DNA of 64,000 nt from Sphingomonas sp. Root710. Its GTDB lineage: Bacteria > Pseudomonadota > Alphaproteobacteria > Sphingomonadales > Sphingomonadaceae. This document shows positions 26,244-34,455 of this stretch, in pieces. The DNA is taken from assembly GCF_001429065.1 (NCBI RefSeq), contig NZ_LMIB01000012.1, positions 855,752 through 919,751 on the forward strand. The letters run 5' to 3'. The translations under genes and the position numbers were made by a program. The notes under the pieces are model-generated. The model was given only the letters and a program-made list of their open reading frames with translations, did no database searches and had not been told where the DNA came from. Numbering within the stretch: position 1 is the first letter of the stretch; every line of letters starts with the position of its first letter.

Positions 26244-28085
26244 TCATGACCAGCGGCGCAGCCAGGCCTCGACGCCGGCGTAGAAGATGAGCACCCGCGC
26301 ATGAGGCTCGGTCATCAGCCGGTCCTCATCGAGCATGGCCGCGAGCCGCGCACGATCGAGCAGCCCGCGCCGCACCAGCTCTCCGGCGAGGAGATGATCG
26401 CGCAGGAAGGCGAGATTGGCGACGAGCGCCCGGTTCGAATAGCGGCTGCTCTCGCCCTTGCCGGCGCGCGCGACGATCGCGGCGGGCAGGCGGCCGGAGA
26501 AGGCGTCGCGTGCCAGCGAGCGATCGCGCGCATCGGCCGACAGCAGAAAGACCGGCAGTGCGAGGCAATATTCGATCAGCGGCTGCGACAGCAGCGGATG
26601 GACCAGCGCGATGCGGCGCCCGCGGGCCGTGGGCGACAGATAGACCAGCGCGTTGACGATCGCCTCGAGCTGGCGCTGCTTGGCCGGCGGCAGCGCTTCG
26701 GCGCCATCGAGCCAGGGATGCCGCCCGGCCCGGTCGGCGATCAGTCCGCGCGCATGGTCGGTCAGGAAACCAGCGCCATAGGCCGCCGCCGCGGGTGGGC
26801 GATGGCGGTACCCGAGCTGGTCGGCGGCCATCGTCCCCCAGATCCGCCAGATCGAACATTGCGCGCGCCGGGCTATCGTCCACGGGAAGGCCGAAACATA
26901 GGCCCTCGCGCCGAGGGCGCGCCGATAATCGACCGCCATTTCGGGATAGGGCATCTGGAAGAAGACCGCGTCGCCGCCCTGTCCGGTCCAGAGCGCGGTG
27001 ATCCCCTTATCGCGGGCAAAGGCGGCGAGCATCGCCTCCTGCTGGACATCGAGCCCGTAAAGCCGCGGCGCTGCAAGCGCCGCGGCCGGGACCAGCTGCG
27101 ACATATCCACATTATCGGCGGCGAGTTGACGCTCCGCGAGCCCGACACCATGGCATTCGGCGGCCGCGCGCGCATAGCCGCGCTCGTCGCCCTCGCGGTG
27201 ACGCACGTGGAGATTGATCGCGAGGATATCTGCAGGTGGTATGGCAGCGGCCAGACTGGAGAGCACGATCGCTGAATCGAGGCCGCCGGACAGTTGCAGC
27301 CCGACGCGGGGTAAATCGCTCGCCCAGGCACGGCAGACGCGGTCGACGATATCGACCAGGCCGGCCCCAGCCGCCTCTGCCGAGCCGGACCATGGCTGGG
27401 ATGCGAAGGCCAGCGGCGACCAGCTTGCGACCGGCGCGGCGAGATTGTCGAGCGCATGGAGGCGGCCAGGCTTAAGCAGGGTCGTCCCGGCGATTGCACT
27501 CCTGAACAGCGGCACGATCGGATCAGCGAGCAGGGCGGCGACGCTGGCGTCATCGACGGACAGGCGAAGCGATGCCGCGCCGCAAAGCCAGGCCGGCCAG
27601 GAAGGCGACAACAGCACGATCCCATCGGCTTCGGCGGCATAGAGGACGATGCCCCCTATCGGGTCGCGCAGGACGTGGCCAGGCCGCCTGGTTGCCGGAT
27701 CGCTGAACAGCGCGACATAGCGCCCCCAGGCGAGGCGGGTCAGCGCGGTTGCGCGCGAAGCCGGAGCAGGGCCCGCGCCGGACAGCAGCGCCCCCAGGCG
27801 ATCCCCCCCGATGCGAAGGCCGTCACGATCGAACAGGTCGCCGATGACGATCGCCTGCCGGTCCGGCGACGATGTCACCGTCATATGCCGCGGGTCACCC
27901 CAAAGCGTCCAGTGGGCGCCGGTGGCCAAGCAGGTCAGGCGGTCGCCGCCATGCGCGTCGACCATCGCGCGGAGATGCGCTTCCCGCCGCCGCGTGCCGT
28001 CGTCGTCCCGCAAGCGCAGGACGATCAGCAGGTCGAGGTCGGGATCCGGTTCAGGTGACGAGGATCGGGGTGAACCAGCGGACAT
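26244..28085 (-). CDS. Lasso macrocyclase C (asparagine-synthetase-like)
   Basis: A 613-aa ATP-dependent ring-forming enzyme. The N-terminal ~200 residues are a degenerate glutamine-amidotransferase-like domain with no catalytic Cys at position 2. The C-terminal domain holds the PP-loop LQLSGGLDSAIVLSSLAA that adenylates the acceptor Asp/Glu side chain, then LWTGQGGDAVFFQ. It joins the freed alpha-amine of Gly1 of the core to that side chain. I start it at ATG 28085, which overlaps the B gene by 35 bases; the frame remains open upstream but is not protein-like. Translational coupling with B is likely. Length is normal for proteobacterial lasso C proteins. Confidence 0.87.
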   Translation of the reverse strand: MSAGSPRSSSPEPDPDLDLLIVLRLRDDDGTRRREAHLRAMVDAHGGDRLTCLATGAHWTLWGDPRHMTVTSSPDRQAIVIGDLFDRDGLRIGGDRLGALLSGAGPAPASRATALTRLAWGRYVALFSDPATRRPGHVLRDPIGGIVLYAAEADGIVLLSPSWPAWLCGAASLRLSVDDASVAALLADPIVPLFRSAIAGTTLLKPGRLHALDNLAAPVASWSPLAFASQPWSGSAEAAGAGLVDIVDRVCRAWASDLPRVGLQLSGGLDSAIVLSSLAAAIPPADILAINLHVRHREGDERGYARAAAECHGVGLAERQLAADNVDMSQLVPAAALAAPRLYGLDVQQEAMLAAFARDKGITALWTGQGGDAVFFQMPYPEMAVDYRRALGARAYVSAFPWTIARRAQCSIWRIWGTMAADQLGYRHRPPAAAAYGAGFLTDHARGLIADRAGRHPWLDGAEALPPAKQRQLEAIVNALVYLSPTARGRRIALVHPLLSQPLIEYCLALPVFLLSADARDRSLARDAFSGRLPAAIVARAGKGESSRYSNRALVANLAFLRDHLLAGELVRRGLLDRARLAAMLDEDRLMTEPHARVLIFYAGVEAWLRRWS

Positions 28086-28719
28086 GTTCGAGTGTGTCGG
28101 TAAGGACGATGCCATCATATTCCACCCAGCAATGCGCCTCGAACGGATGGGTCCGGACGCCGAACACCCATTGGGCGTCAGCACCGCACAGGCGCAGATA
28201 TTCGAGCAGCAGGAAGGAGCGGACCAGACAGCGGCCCGACCGTGGCACGAGCGGCCGCAGCCGATCGACCCGGCGCGCGCACTCGCATAGCATCTCGCGG
28301 CCGGCACTTGATCGCCGTGGCCGCCGCGCCCGCCGGGCCTGCCGCTCGGCGAACCAGCGGGCGGGCGATCCCGCCCGCAGCGCGCTGGCGACCCGGCCGG
28401 CAGCGACGATCAGCCTGGCGAGGTCGGCTGCGCCGAGCCGCGACGGCGGATCGCGGCCGAGGTCGGCCTGCGCGGTCTCGGCGACCCGCCCCGCCCAGGG
28501 TGCCGGGTTGGCCTGTTCGACAAGCAGACGCTCGGCGATCAGCGCATCGAGGATCTCGTGCGAGTCGGTGCAGGAAGCGTCCATTGCCAGTGCCGCCAAC
28601 ACGGCGGCGCCGTGGCGGCGCGCGACGCACAGATATTGGTCCGAGGCGGCATCAAGGAAGACGAGATCGCCATCGACGACGGCAAGATGGACGTCGGGCG
28701 CGAGGCTGACAGCGCGCAT
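28051..28719 (-). CDS. Lasso B protein, fused B1 (RRE) and B2 (leader protease)
   Basis: A 222-aa protein. Residues 1-80 form a PqqD-like recognition domain (VHLAVVDGDLVFLDAASDQYLCV) that binds the leader. Residues ~95-222 form the transglutaminase-like cysteine protease, with triad candidates Cys164 (SGRCLVRS), His196 (EAHCWVEY) and Asp208 (VLTDTLEH). It removes the leader just before Gly1. Start ATG 28719 leaves 43 bases after the precursor stop, filled by a strong hairpin. No good Shine-Dalgarno is visible, so translation may be modest. Many lasso clusters split B1 and B2; here they are one chain. Confidence 0.87.
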   Translation of the reverse strand: MRAVSLAPDVHLAVVDGDLVFLDAASDQYLCVARRHGAAVLAALAMDASCTDSHEILDALIAERLLVEQANPAPWAGRVAETAQADLGRDPPSRLGAADLARLIVAAGRVASALRAGSPARWFAERQARRARRPRRSSAGREMLCECARRVDRLRPLVPRSGRCLVRSFLLLEYLRLCGADAQWVFGVRTHPFEAHCWVEYDGIVLTDTLEHVRWFTPILVT

Positions 28720-28728
28720 ATGGAAATA

Positions 28729-28754
28729 GGAGCGGCGGCCGAAGCCGCCGCTCC
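28729..28754 (-). terminator. Hairpin between precursor and B genes
   Basis: On the coding strand GGAGCGGCGGC-TTCG-GCCGCCGCTCC: an 11-bp perfect stem capped by a stable UUCG tetraloop, with no U-tract. It starts 8 bases after the precursor stop. It should protect the precursor message or cut read-through, giving more A than B and C. Confidence 0.7.
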
Positions 28755-28762
28755 CTTCACGA

Positions 28763-28882
28763 TCAGCCGACGGGACGGAACAGCGGCGAGCTGTCGAGCT
28801 CGTCGGCGCCGATCGGGCTGACGCCACGGGTCTCGGCCTTGACCGACCCCAGCCGGGTCACCCGGGTTTTGGTCTTCGTCAT
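28763..28882 (-). CDS. Lasso peptide precursor A
   Basis: A 39-aa precursor starting at ATG 28882 (GAGGAG 8 bases before). The 19-residue leader MTKTKTRVTRLGSVKAETR ends in Thr-Arg, giving the threonine at -2 that lasso proteases and cyclases require. The 20-residue core is GVSPIGADELDSSPLFRPVG (bases 28766-28825). Gly1 can bond to Asp8 (8-residue ring) or Glu9 (9-residue ring). The C-terminal SSPLFRPVG would thread, with Phe16 and Arg17 as likely plugs. By my hand calculation the dehydrated monoisotopic mass is 1994.01 Da. The core matches no lasso peptide I can recall, but resembles the family of sphingomonad peptides. Confidence 0.88.
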   Translation of the reverse strand: MTKTKTRVTRLGSVKAETRGVSPIGADELDSSPLFRPVG

Positions 28883-28959
28883 CGATTGTCTCCTCGTCAA
28901 AGCTGCCACTGTGCAGCCTCGCCAAGGTCCATCCCGCGCCGACGATATTCCACCTATAC

Positions 28960-29562
28960 TCACAATATATTATCGCCCGCAGCGCAGCGAACAATCTGCT
29001 CGCAGCGCTGAATCCGGCGGCGGATGTGCTGGCCGGCGATGCGGCGGATCTGCGCGGTGGCGTCGGCATCGATCGCGGCGAGGAGCGCGCGCAGCGCCGC
29101 ATGTTCGGCCATGTCGGGCGCAGCCTCGCAACGCCGATAGGGCAGCAGCCGATGGTCGCTATAGGCCCATATCGCCGCGAGCGCGCCGTCGCCGGCCGCG
29201 TTGACGAGGCTGGCGAGCAGCGGATCGATCGCGTGCCAAGGGCCGATCGGCGCCCGACGCGCGGGGACGGACGCCGCCGGACCGACTGGAGACGTGACCG
29301 CCGCGCTGACCAGCAGCAGCCGCAGCCGATAGATTTCAGTCAGCTGATGGGCGTGAAGCCTCGGCACGAAATAGCCGGCGCCCGGCCGCTCGGCGAGCAG
29401 CCCCTCGCCGGCGAGCCGCGACAAGGTCTCGCGGACCGGAATCGGGCTGATCCGCAGACGCTCCGCCAGCGGCGCGATCCTGAGTGGCGCCCCCGGCGAG
29501 GCCGCGCCCGAGCGGATGGCGGTGACCACCAGGCGCCGGACATCGTCAGCGTGGCCGGTCAT
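28960..29562 (-). CDS. GntR-family regulator
   Basis: A 200-aa regulator of the FadR/FCD-like layout. The N-terminal winged helix has APLAERLRISPIPVRETLSRLAGEGLLAERPGAGYFVPRL, the classic GntR recognition helix. A helical C-terminal ligand domain follows. GAGGAAGGA lies before ATG 29562. It is 77 bases upstream of, and codirectional with, the precursor gene, so it may control the lasso operon or be co-transcribed with it. The ligand is unknown. The upstream frame to 29682 is not protein-like. Confidence 0.85.
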   Translation of the reverse strand: MTGHADDVRRLVVTAIRSGAASPGAPLRIAPLAERLRISPIPVRETLSRLAGEGLLAERPGAGYFVPRLHAHQLTEIYRLRLLLVSAAVTSPVGPAASVPARRAPIGPWHAIDPLLASLVNAAGDGALAAIWAYSDHRLLPYRRCEAAPDMAEHAALRALLAAIDADATAQIRRIAGQHIRRRIQRCEQIVRCAAGDNIL

Positions 29563-29880
29563 CGTCCTTCCTCTTCGGCCTGCACGTGCTGAAGTCCACG
29601 CTACGCGCGACGCCGCGGAGCCGGATATATTCGTCGGATTTGGAGTAATGCGGGGTCGACATCCGCGATTTTTTGGCGGCATCTTACACTGTTATGCCAA
29701 CTTACGGCGGATTTTGCGGGCTTGGCCCCATTGCTTTGCGGCTTCACCACCAAGCGGGCGGGCAACGCGCCCAAAGCGCCGTGCGAGGTTGGTTCGCCAT
29801 TGCGCGCCGATCCTCTGCACGGGATGGCGCAATGATTGCCGGGCGCTGGATCGCCTGGGACCACGCCCGGTGAGTCCGCC
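29563..29880. other. No gene seen
   Basis: About 320 bases between divergent regulators (GntR on -, XRE on +). No domain-bearing frame. Promoters for both should be here. Confidence 0.4.
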
Positions 29881-30387
29881 ATGAACGTAACTGGCACCGA
29901 CAAGAGCGAGGAACGCGCGCAGGCGGCGCTGATCGCGAAGGCGTTGCGGTCAATACGCAAGGCGCGACGCATGAAACCGTCGGAAGTCGCCGCGGCGATG
30001 GGGATGCCGGTGAGGACCTATGAGCATTTCGAAGCCGGAACCGGTCGGATCACCTATGCCCGGCTGGCCCGGTTCGCCCAGGCGACCGACAGCGATCCGG
30101 TCGCCATTCTTGCCGTGATTCCCCTTCGCTCAGCGGAGTTCGCCTTGCGCTGTGCCGACAACAAGCTGATGACGATCGTGACGGCGGCGCTGCGGGAGCT
30201 CAACGAAGAACTTGGTCCCGATCTCGAATATCTGAACGTCAGGACGTTGATCGGCGCGATGGACAAGCTCGGCAAGGAGCTCACCGAGCATGTTCGGCGG
30301 CGTGACCTGTTCGCCGAACGCTGGATGGAGGAAAAAGCCTCCAAGGTGGAGGGCGTGACGATACCGCCCAAGCGCAAATTCCCCTGA
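29881..30387 (+). CDS. XRE-family HTH regulator, 168 aa
   Basis: An N-terminal Cro/CI HTH at ~15-80 (IAKALRSIRKARRMKPSEVAAAMGMPVRTYEHFEAGTGRITYARLARFAQAT), followed by a helical C-terminal half (NKLMTIVTAALRELNEELG) that may dimerise or bind a partner. Start ATG 29881 follows GGTGAG. No obvious operon partner. It stands between the lasso cluster and the ion-stress block and could belong to either. Confidence 0.8.
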   Translation: MNVTGTDKSEERAQAALIAKALRSIRKARRMKPSEVAAAMGMPVRTYEHFEAGTGRITYARLARFAQATDSDPVAILAVIPLRSAEFALRCADNKLMTIVTAALRELNEELGPDLEYLNVRTLIGAMDKLGKELTEHVRRRDLFAERWMEEKASKVEGVTIPPKRKFP

Positions 30388-30740
30388 GCAGCTCGGAGCG
30401 TTCCAGGCCATCGGGAAGGGGACCATGCCGCGCCGGTCGAGGTGCGCCGGCACGGGCGCGACACAAGGGCGGATGGCCTCGTCGTTTCCCGTCACACGAG
30501 CCGCTGCAATTGCCAGGCTGCGAAGCTGGGGGAATCCGTCAGCTAATGCGTCCAGCACGAGATCTGGTTGATGCGGTGATCGGCACCGGTTCGCCTCATG
30601 AGACGCTATCCACGTTGCCAAGGCACCGCAATGCTCGCGAGATGGACGCCCGCTCGACGTCGCGCGCGATGGCCCGGCAAGGCTGGATCGAACAGGGCCG
30701 GAACCTTTGCGCCGGCCGACGCGTCACGATAGGGTAGGCG
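30388..30740. other. No gene seen
   Basis: About 350 bases. A short frame at 30510-30737 is open but has no recognisable content. It likely holds the promoter of the KdpD-like gene. Confidence 0.4.
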
Positions 30741-32042
30741 ATGAAAACAGGTCCAAATAGTTCATTATCCGCGGCCGCCAGCCATCGATCGAGGCCCGCT
30801 GCAAGCCACCTCGTGGTGGCTGTGAGCGGTGGACGCGAGACGGCCGGGTTGCTGGACCATGCAGAGCGGCTTGCGACCGCCTTGGGCATCGGCTGGGAAG
30901 CCCTCCACGTGGAGACGCCGGAACAGGAGCATGACCCGGATCGCGTTAGGGGCGTCGCCGAGGCCCTGAGCAGGGCCGCTGCATTGGGTGCATCGATCGC
31001 GACGATAGCAGCGGCGACGGTCGGCGATGGGCTAAGCGCGCATCTCCGATCGTCACGGGCGGATCATCTCGTCATCGGCGCTGCGCGCTCCGATGGATCA
31101 TGGCGTCGGTCCAGCGACAAGCTGGCTGCTACCGTGTCCAGGGACATAGCCGATATAGCTTTGCACATTTATCCGACGGCCGGCGCGAAGCCGGCGCGAC
31201 GCAGTTTGGCAGCCCCCTCGCCGGCGCTGACGGTCTGCCCCCGTCACGTCGCCCTGGCGAGCCTTGCGGTCGCTGCCACCTTGCTCATCGCCGAAGGCCT
31301 GCAGCTGTGGATGAGCAGCCGCTCGCTCGATCTGCTCTTTCTCTTTCCCGTCATCGCAATGTCGGCGCGCTACGGCTTCATTCCCGGGCTGACCGCCGCG
31401 TTCCTGTCCGTGCTGTGCTACAATTTCTTCCTACTGAGACCGGCATTCAGTTTTGATCCGGCGGCGCCGCAAAATGTGGTGATGGGCGTCGTGCTCGCGG
31501 TGGTCAGCGTGTATACAGGGGTGATGACCCATCGCCTGCGGAGCAGGCTGGTGCTGAGCGACCGCAGCGCCCAGGAGAATGCGAGCCTCGCGGCCTTTGC
31601 ACAACGATTGACCGGCGATGCGAGTTGGGAAGCGACGGCGGCAACGGTATGCGAGCATGTTCATCGCCTTTTGAACGTCCACACGGTGCTGTTGCGTGAA
31701 GTTGGAGGCGAGTTGGAGGTCGCCGCCGCAGCGCCCGCGTTCGAGGAGATCGGTCCGGTCGACCGTGCAGCGCTCGACTGGGCGTGGCAGCATGGCACGG
31801 CAACCGGTGCGGGAACCGCGACATTGGCTTCGGCCAACTGGCAGTTCCAGCCACTCAAGACATCTCTCGGCATTCTGGCCGTCCTGGGACTGGCGCGCGC
31901 CGATGGTCGCGACCCCACGCCGCCACATCAACAGCTAATGCTGTCCACCATCCTGGCCCAGGCCGCGCTGGCGCATGAACGCCTGAGGCTTGAGGACGAC
32001 ATGAAAGCATCTCGTCCGCCGGCCGACGAGCAGCGAGACTGA
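30741..32042 (+). CDS. KdpD-like sensor without histidine kinase (USP-DUF4118-GAF)
   Basis: A 433-aa membrane protein. Residues ~22-150 form a universal-stress-protein-like nucleotide domain (LVVAVSGGRETAGLLDHAERLATALG ... DHLVIGAARSDG). Residues ~165-280 form the four-helix DUF4118 module of KdpD (LLFLFPVIAMSARYGFIPGLTAAFLSVLCYNFFL). Residues ~285-415 form a GAF-like domain. The dimerisation and ATPase domains that should follow are absent; the protein ends 20 residues later at a proper stop. No KdpFABC or KdpE gene is nearby. It could be a stand-alone sensor that modulates a kinase encoded elsewhere, or a remnant. Confidence 0.82.
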   Translation: MKTGPNSSLSAAASHRSRPAASHLVVAVSGGRETAGLLDHAERLATALGIGWEALHVETPEQEHDPDRVRGVAEALSRAAALGASIATIAAATVGDGLSAHLRSSRADHLVIGAARSDGSWRRSSDKLAATVSRDIADIALHIYPTAGAKPARRSLAAPSPALTVCPRHVALASLAVAATLLIAEGLQLWMSSRSLDLLFLFPVIAMSARYGFIPGLTAAFLSVLCYNFFLLRPAFSFDPAAPQNVVMGVVLAVVSVYTGVMTHRLRSRLVLSDRSAQENASLAAFAQRLTGDASWEATAATVCEHVHRLLNVHTVLLREVGGELEVAAAAPAFEEIGPVDRAALDWAWQHGTATGAGTATLASANWQFQPLKTSLGILAVLGLARADGRDPTPPHQQLMLSTILAQAALAHERLRLEDDMKASRPPADEQRD

Positions 32043-32296
32043 GCCAGGGACGCGGAGGCGACCGGCAGTGGCGCAACGCGCTACACGCGCCGCCGCCGGC
32101 GGATCGGGGGCAATGCCGAGCGCCGACTCAGGCGGAGCTGCCGGCGACCCCGCCCTCACCCACCGGACCCAGGCTTTCATGATATGGCCGCGCGACGCCA
32201 AACCGGAGTGGGTCACGAACGTCCAGGCCATTGTTCCGGCGGATCAGGACGTGAAGACCAAGCCGAACATGTCCGGTCCGATCTGCCGCGGCCAGC

Positions 32297-32575
32297 TCAA
32301 TCGAGATCAAGAGCCGTGACCAGAATATGTGGCAGATCGCGGTCGCCACCTGCTTCGAAAGACTGATCGTCGAACAGCCGTTCGGCGGCTTCGGCGATCG
32401 CGCCATAATGGTCGTCGACGATATTTTGGTGGTTCGAGACCGAACCCCGACCCGCCAGTTTCATGCAAGCCGCATTGTCAACCTCGACCAGAACCGGCTC
32501 CGTTCCGATCATCCCGAACAGAATCAAATGGTGCGGATCCCGGCTTTGATGTTCCAACACTATGCGATCGGCCAT
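32297..32575 (-). CDS. Small hypothetical protein, 92 aa
   Basis: An acidic, soluble protein opening MADRIVLEHQSRDPHHLILFGMIG, with a VLVEVDNAACMKLAGRGS centre and an ERLFDDQSFEAG end. Start ATG 32575 has GAGGAG upstream at a slightly long distance. Family not recognised. It stands alone in a poorly coding stretch. Confidence 0.5.
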   Translation of the reverse strand: MADRIVLEHQSRDPHHLILFGMIGTEPVLVEVDNAACMKLAGRGSVSNHQNIVDDHYGAIAEAAERLFDDQSFEAGGDRDLPHILVTALDLD

Positions 32576-33045
32576 TCTGCACAATCTCCTCACTGGGGGG
32601 CGGTTCGGGCCCCGCACGTTTCGGGTCGACATGGTCGGGGCTTGCCGCGGATCGAAACACCGGAGCAATCATCCATTTCGGAGGCGGCAGCTTACCGCGC
32701 TGGCGGTCTGGAGATCGAGGGCTCGGAAATATCCTGCTCGACACCGTCACATCCTTCCGAGGAAGAAGCCGACATTTTACATCGTAACACGATATTTTCA
32801 ACCCCGCGGATGCAAGATATGGGCTGCTTGCAGCCCGGACACCGGCAGGCCGGCGACCGGAGTCATCGCGCGGTCCCGGGCGATCGGGCCGGAGAATATC
32901 GGTCCGTCAGCGAGTCGGCGCACCGTCAGCCGGCGATGAGCAACGTGCCGATCCTAGCGGTCATGAGCCTCATCGCAGCGCAAAAGGGAGGGCCGGATCA
33001 GCTCCGTCATCGGCGCCAACCGCGACACCGCCGCGAGATATTCGG
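32576..33045. other. No gene seen
   Basis: About 470 bases with no convincing gene on either strand. It holds a CTGGGGGGCGGTT string (32593-32605) and an ATCG-TAACA-CGAT inverted repeat (32782-32794). Both have near copies at 39.6 kb. Confidence 0.4.
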
Positions 33046-34356
33046 TCAAAAGGGAAAAGCATAACCGATCGCCATAATTGCGACGGCGAAGGTGATGATG
33101 TTCAGTGGCAACCCGATCCGGACAAAGTCCATGTAGCGATAGCCGCCCATCTGATACACGATCACGTTGGTCTGATAGCCAAAGGGGGTGGCGAAGGCGG
33201 CGCTTGCCGCCATCATCACCGCCACCAGAAACGGTCGCGGGCTGACCCCAAGGCTCTCGGCAAGCGCGACCGCCACCGGCGTCACGAGCACCGCGACCGT
33301 CGCGTTAGAGAGCAATTCGGTCAACACCATCGTCAGGAGGTAGAGCACGGCCAGGGCTGCCATCGGACTCAAGCCATGGACACTGGCGATGAGCAACCTG
33401 GACGCGCTCGCGGCAAGCCCGCTTTCATCCATCGCTATGCCGATGACGACCATGCCGGCGATGAGGATAAGGATCTCGGGCTTAAGGCCGCTATAGGCCT
33501 CGTCGGCACTGATCACGCGTAACAATATAAGTAGCACCGCGCCGGCGAACGCCGTCGCCGCGATCGGTGCAACGCCGATCGTGGCAAGCGCCACGGCCCC
33601 GAGAAAGATCGTCAACGCACTGATCGCCTTGCGCCAGACAAGCGGCCGCCTCTCGGCAAAGACGGCAGCATCGCCTACTTGGGCGCTGTGTATCTGGAGC
33701 GGTTCGATCGCCGCGATGGCGCCTTCCGGCATCTGATCCTCATGGCGACCACCCAGAAGCCGGCCGCTGACCAGAAACAGATAGACGCCCCCGGCTATGG
33801 CCATGGGAAGACCCACCGGCGTAACCTCGAACATGCCGAAGCGCGGCTGCCCGGAAACGCTCGCCATGTCGTCGACGAGAAGATTTGTCGACGTCCCGAT
33901 CAGCGTGCAGCAGCCGGTCAGGATGGTCACATAGGACAAGGGGATCAGGAATCGCCTTGGCGACAGCTTCAACGTGGTGGCGACGTCGCGCACCACCGGG
34001 GCCCCCAGCACCACGATCGGTGTCGAGTTGAGGAAACAGGAAACCGATCCGATCATCGCCAGCAGCATCCAAATTCCGATGGCGCCGAAACGGCGACACA
34101 TCGACACCGCCGCCGCAATGGCACGGTCGAGCAGACCGGAAAGCTCCAAGGCATAGGCAATGACGAAAAGCGATGCGAGGGCGATGATGGCGGGACTCGC
34201 GAACGCGCCCTGGACATCGACCGGCCGCACGACACCGGTCATCAACAGGACCGCCGCGCCACTGAGCGCGACGACGTCAGCGCGAATCCTGTCCCAGATG
34301 AGCGCCGCGACAACCGCGGCAAGAACAACCAAGGTAAGAATCTGGTCGACCGTCAT
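33046..34356 (-). CDS. SLC13-family (DASS/ArsB-like) permease
   Basis: A 436-aa ion-coupled anion permease with about eleven helices and two inverted halves. Hallmarks are NSTPIVVLGAPVVRD and LIGTSTNLLVDD in the first half, and LLSNATVAVLVTPVA and ATPFGYQTNVIVYQMGGY in the second, which are the sodium and substrate loops of the SLC13/DASS group. There are no TrkA_C regulatory domains, unlike many bacterial members. The substrate could be a dicarboxylate or sulfate; this cannot be told from sequence. ATG 34356 is the natural start. It is divergent from the secreted hypothetical at 34456. Confidence 0.87.
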   Translation of the reverse strand: MTVDQILTLVVLAAVVAALIWDRIRADVVALSGAAVLLMTGVVRPVDVQGAFASPAIIALASLFVIAYALELSGLLDRAIAAAVSMCRRFGAIGIWMLLAMIGSVSCFLNSTPIVVLGAPVVRDVATTLKLSPRRFLIPLSYVTILTGCCTLIGTSTNLLVDDMASVSGQPRFGMFEVTPVGLPMAIAGGVYLFLVSGRLLGGRHEDQMPEGAIAAIEPLQIHSAQVGDAAVFAERRPLVWRKAISALTIFLGAVALATIGVAPIAATAFAGAVLLILLRVISADEAYSGLKPEILILIAGMVVIGIAMDESGLAASASRLLIASVHGLSPMAALAVLYLLTMVLTELLSNATVAVLVTPVAVALAESLGVSPRPFLVAVMMAASAAFATPFGYQTNVIVYQMGGYRYMDFVRIGLPLNIITFAVAIMAIGYAFPF

Positions 34357-34455
34357 CGCCGTGCTGCGTCGGCTGCTATCGCCGGAGTGTCAACGCTCGA
34401 TAAGAAATTTCTCTTTGGGACTGGAGGATAGGCGCGATCTTGCTATCTATCGGTA

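Noticed and set aside
26301-27275. 324-codon + strand frame opposite the lasso macrocyclase
   Set aside because: Antisense to the PP-loop enzyme and without domains.
28883-28959. Specific -35/-10 promoter for the lasso precursor
   Set aside because: AT-rich bases are present near the GntR stop, but no hexamer pair with correct spacing could be defended; the operon may also be read from upstream.
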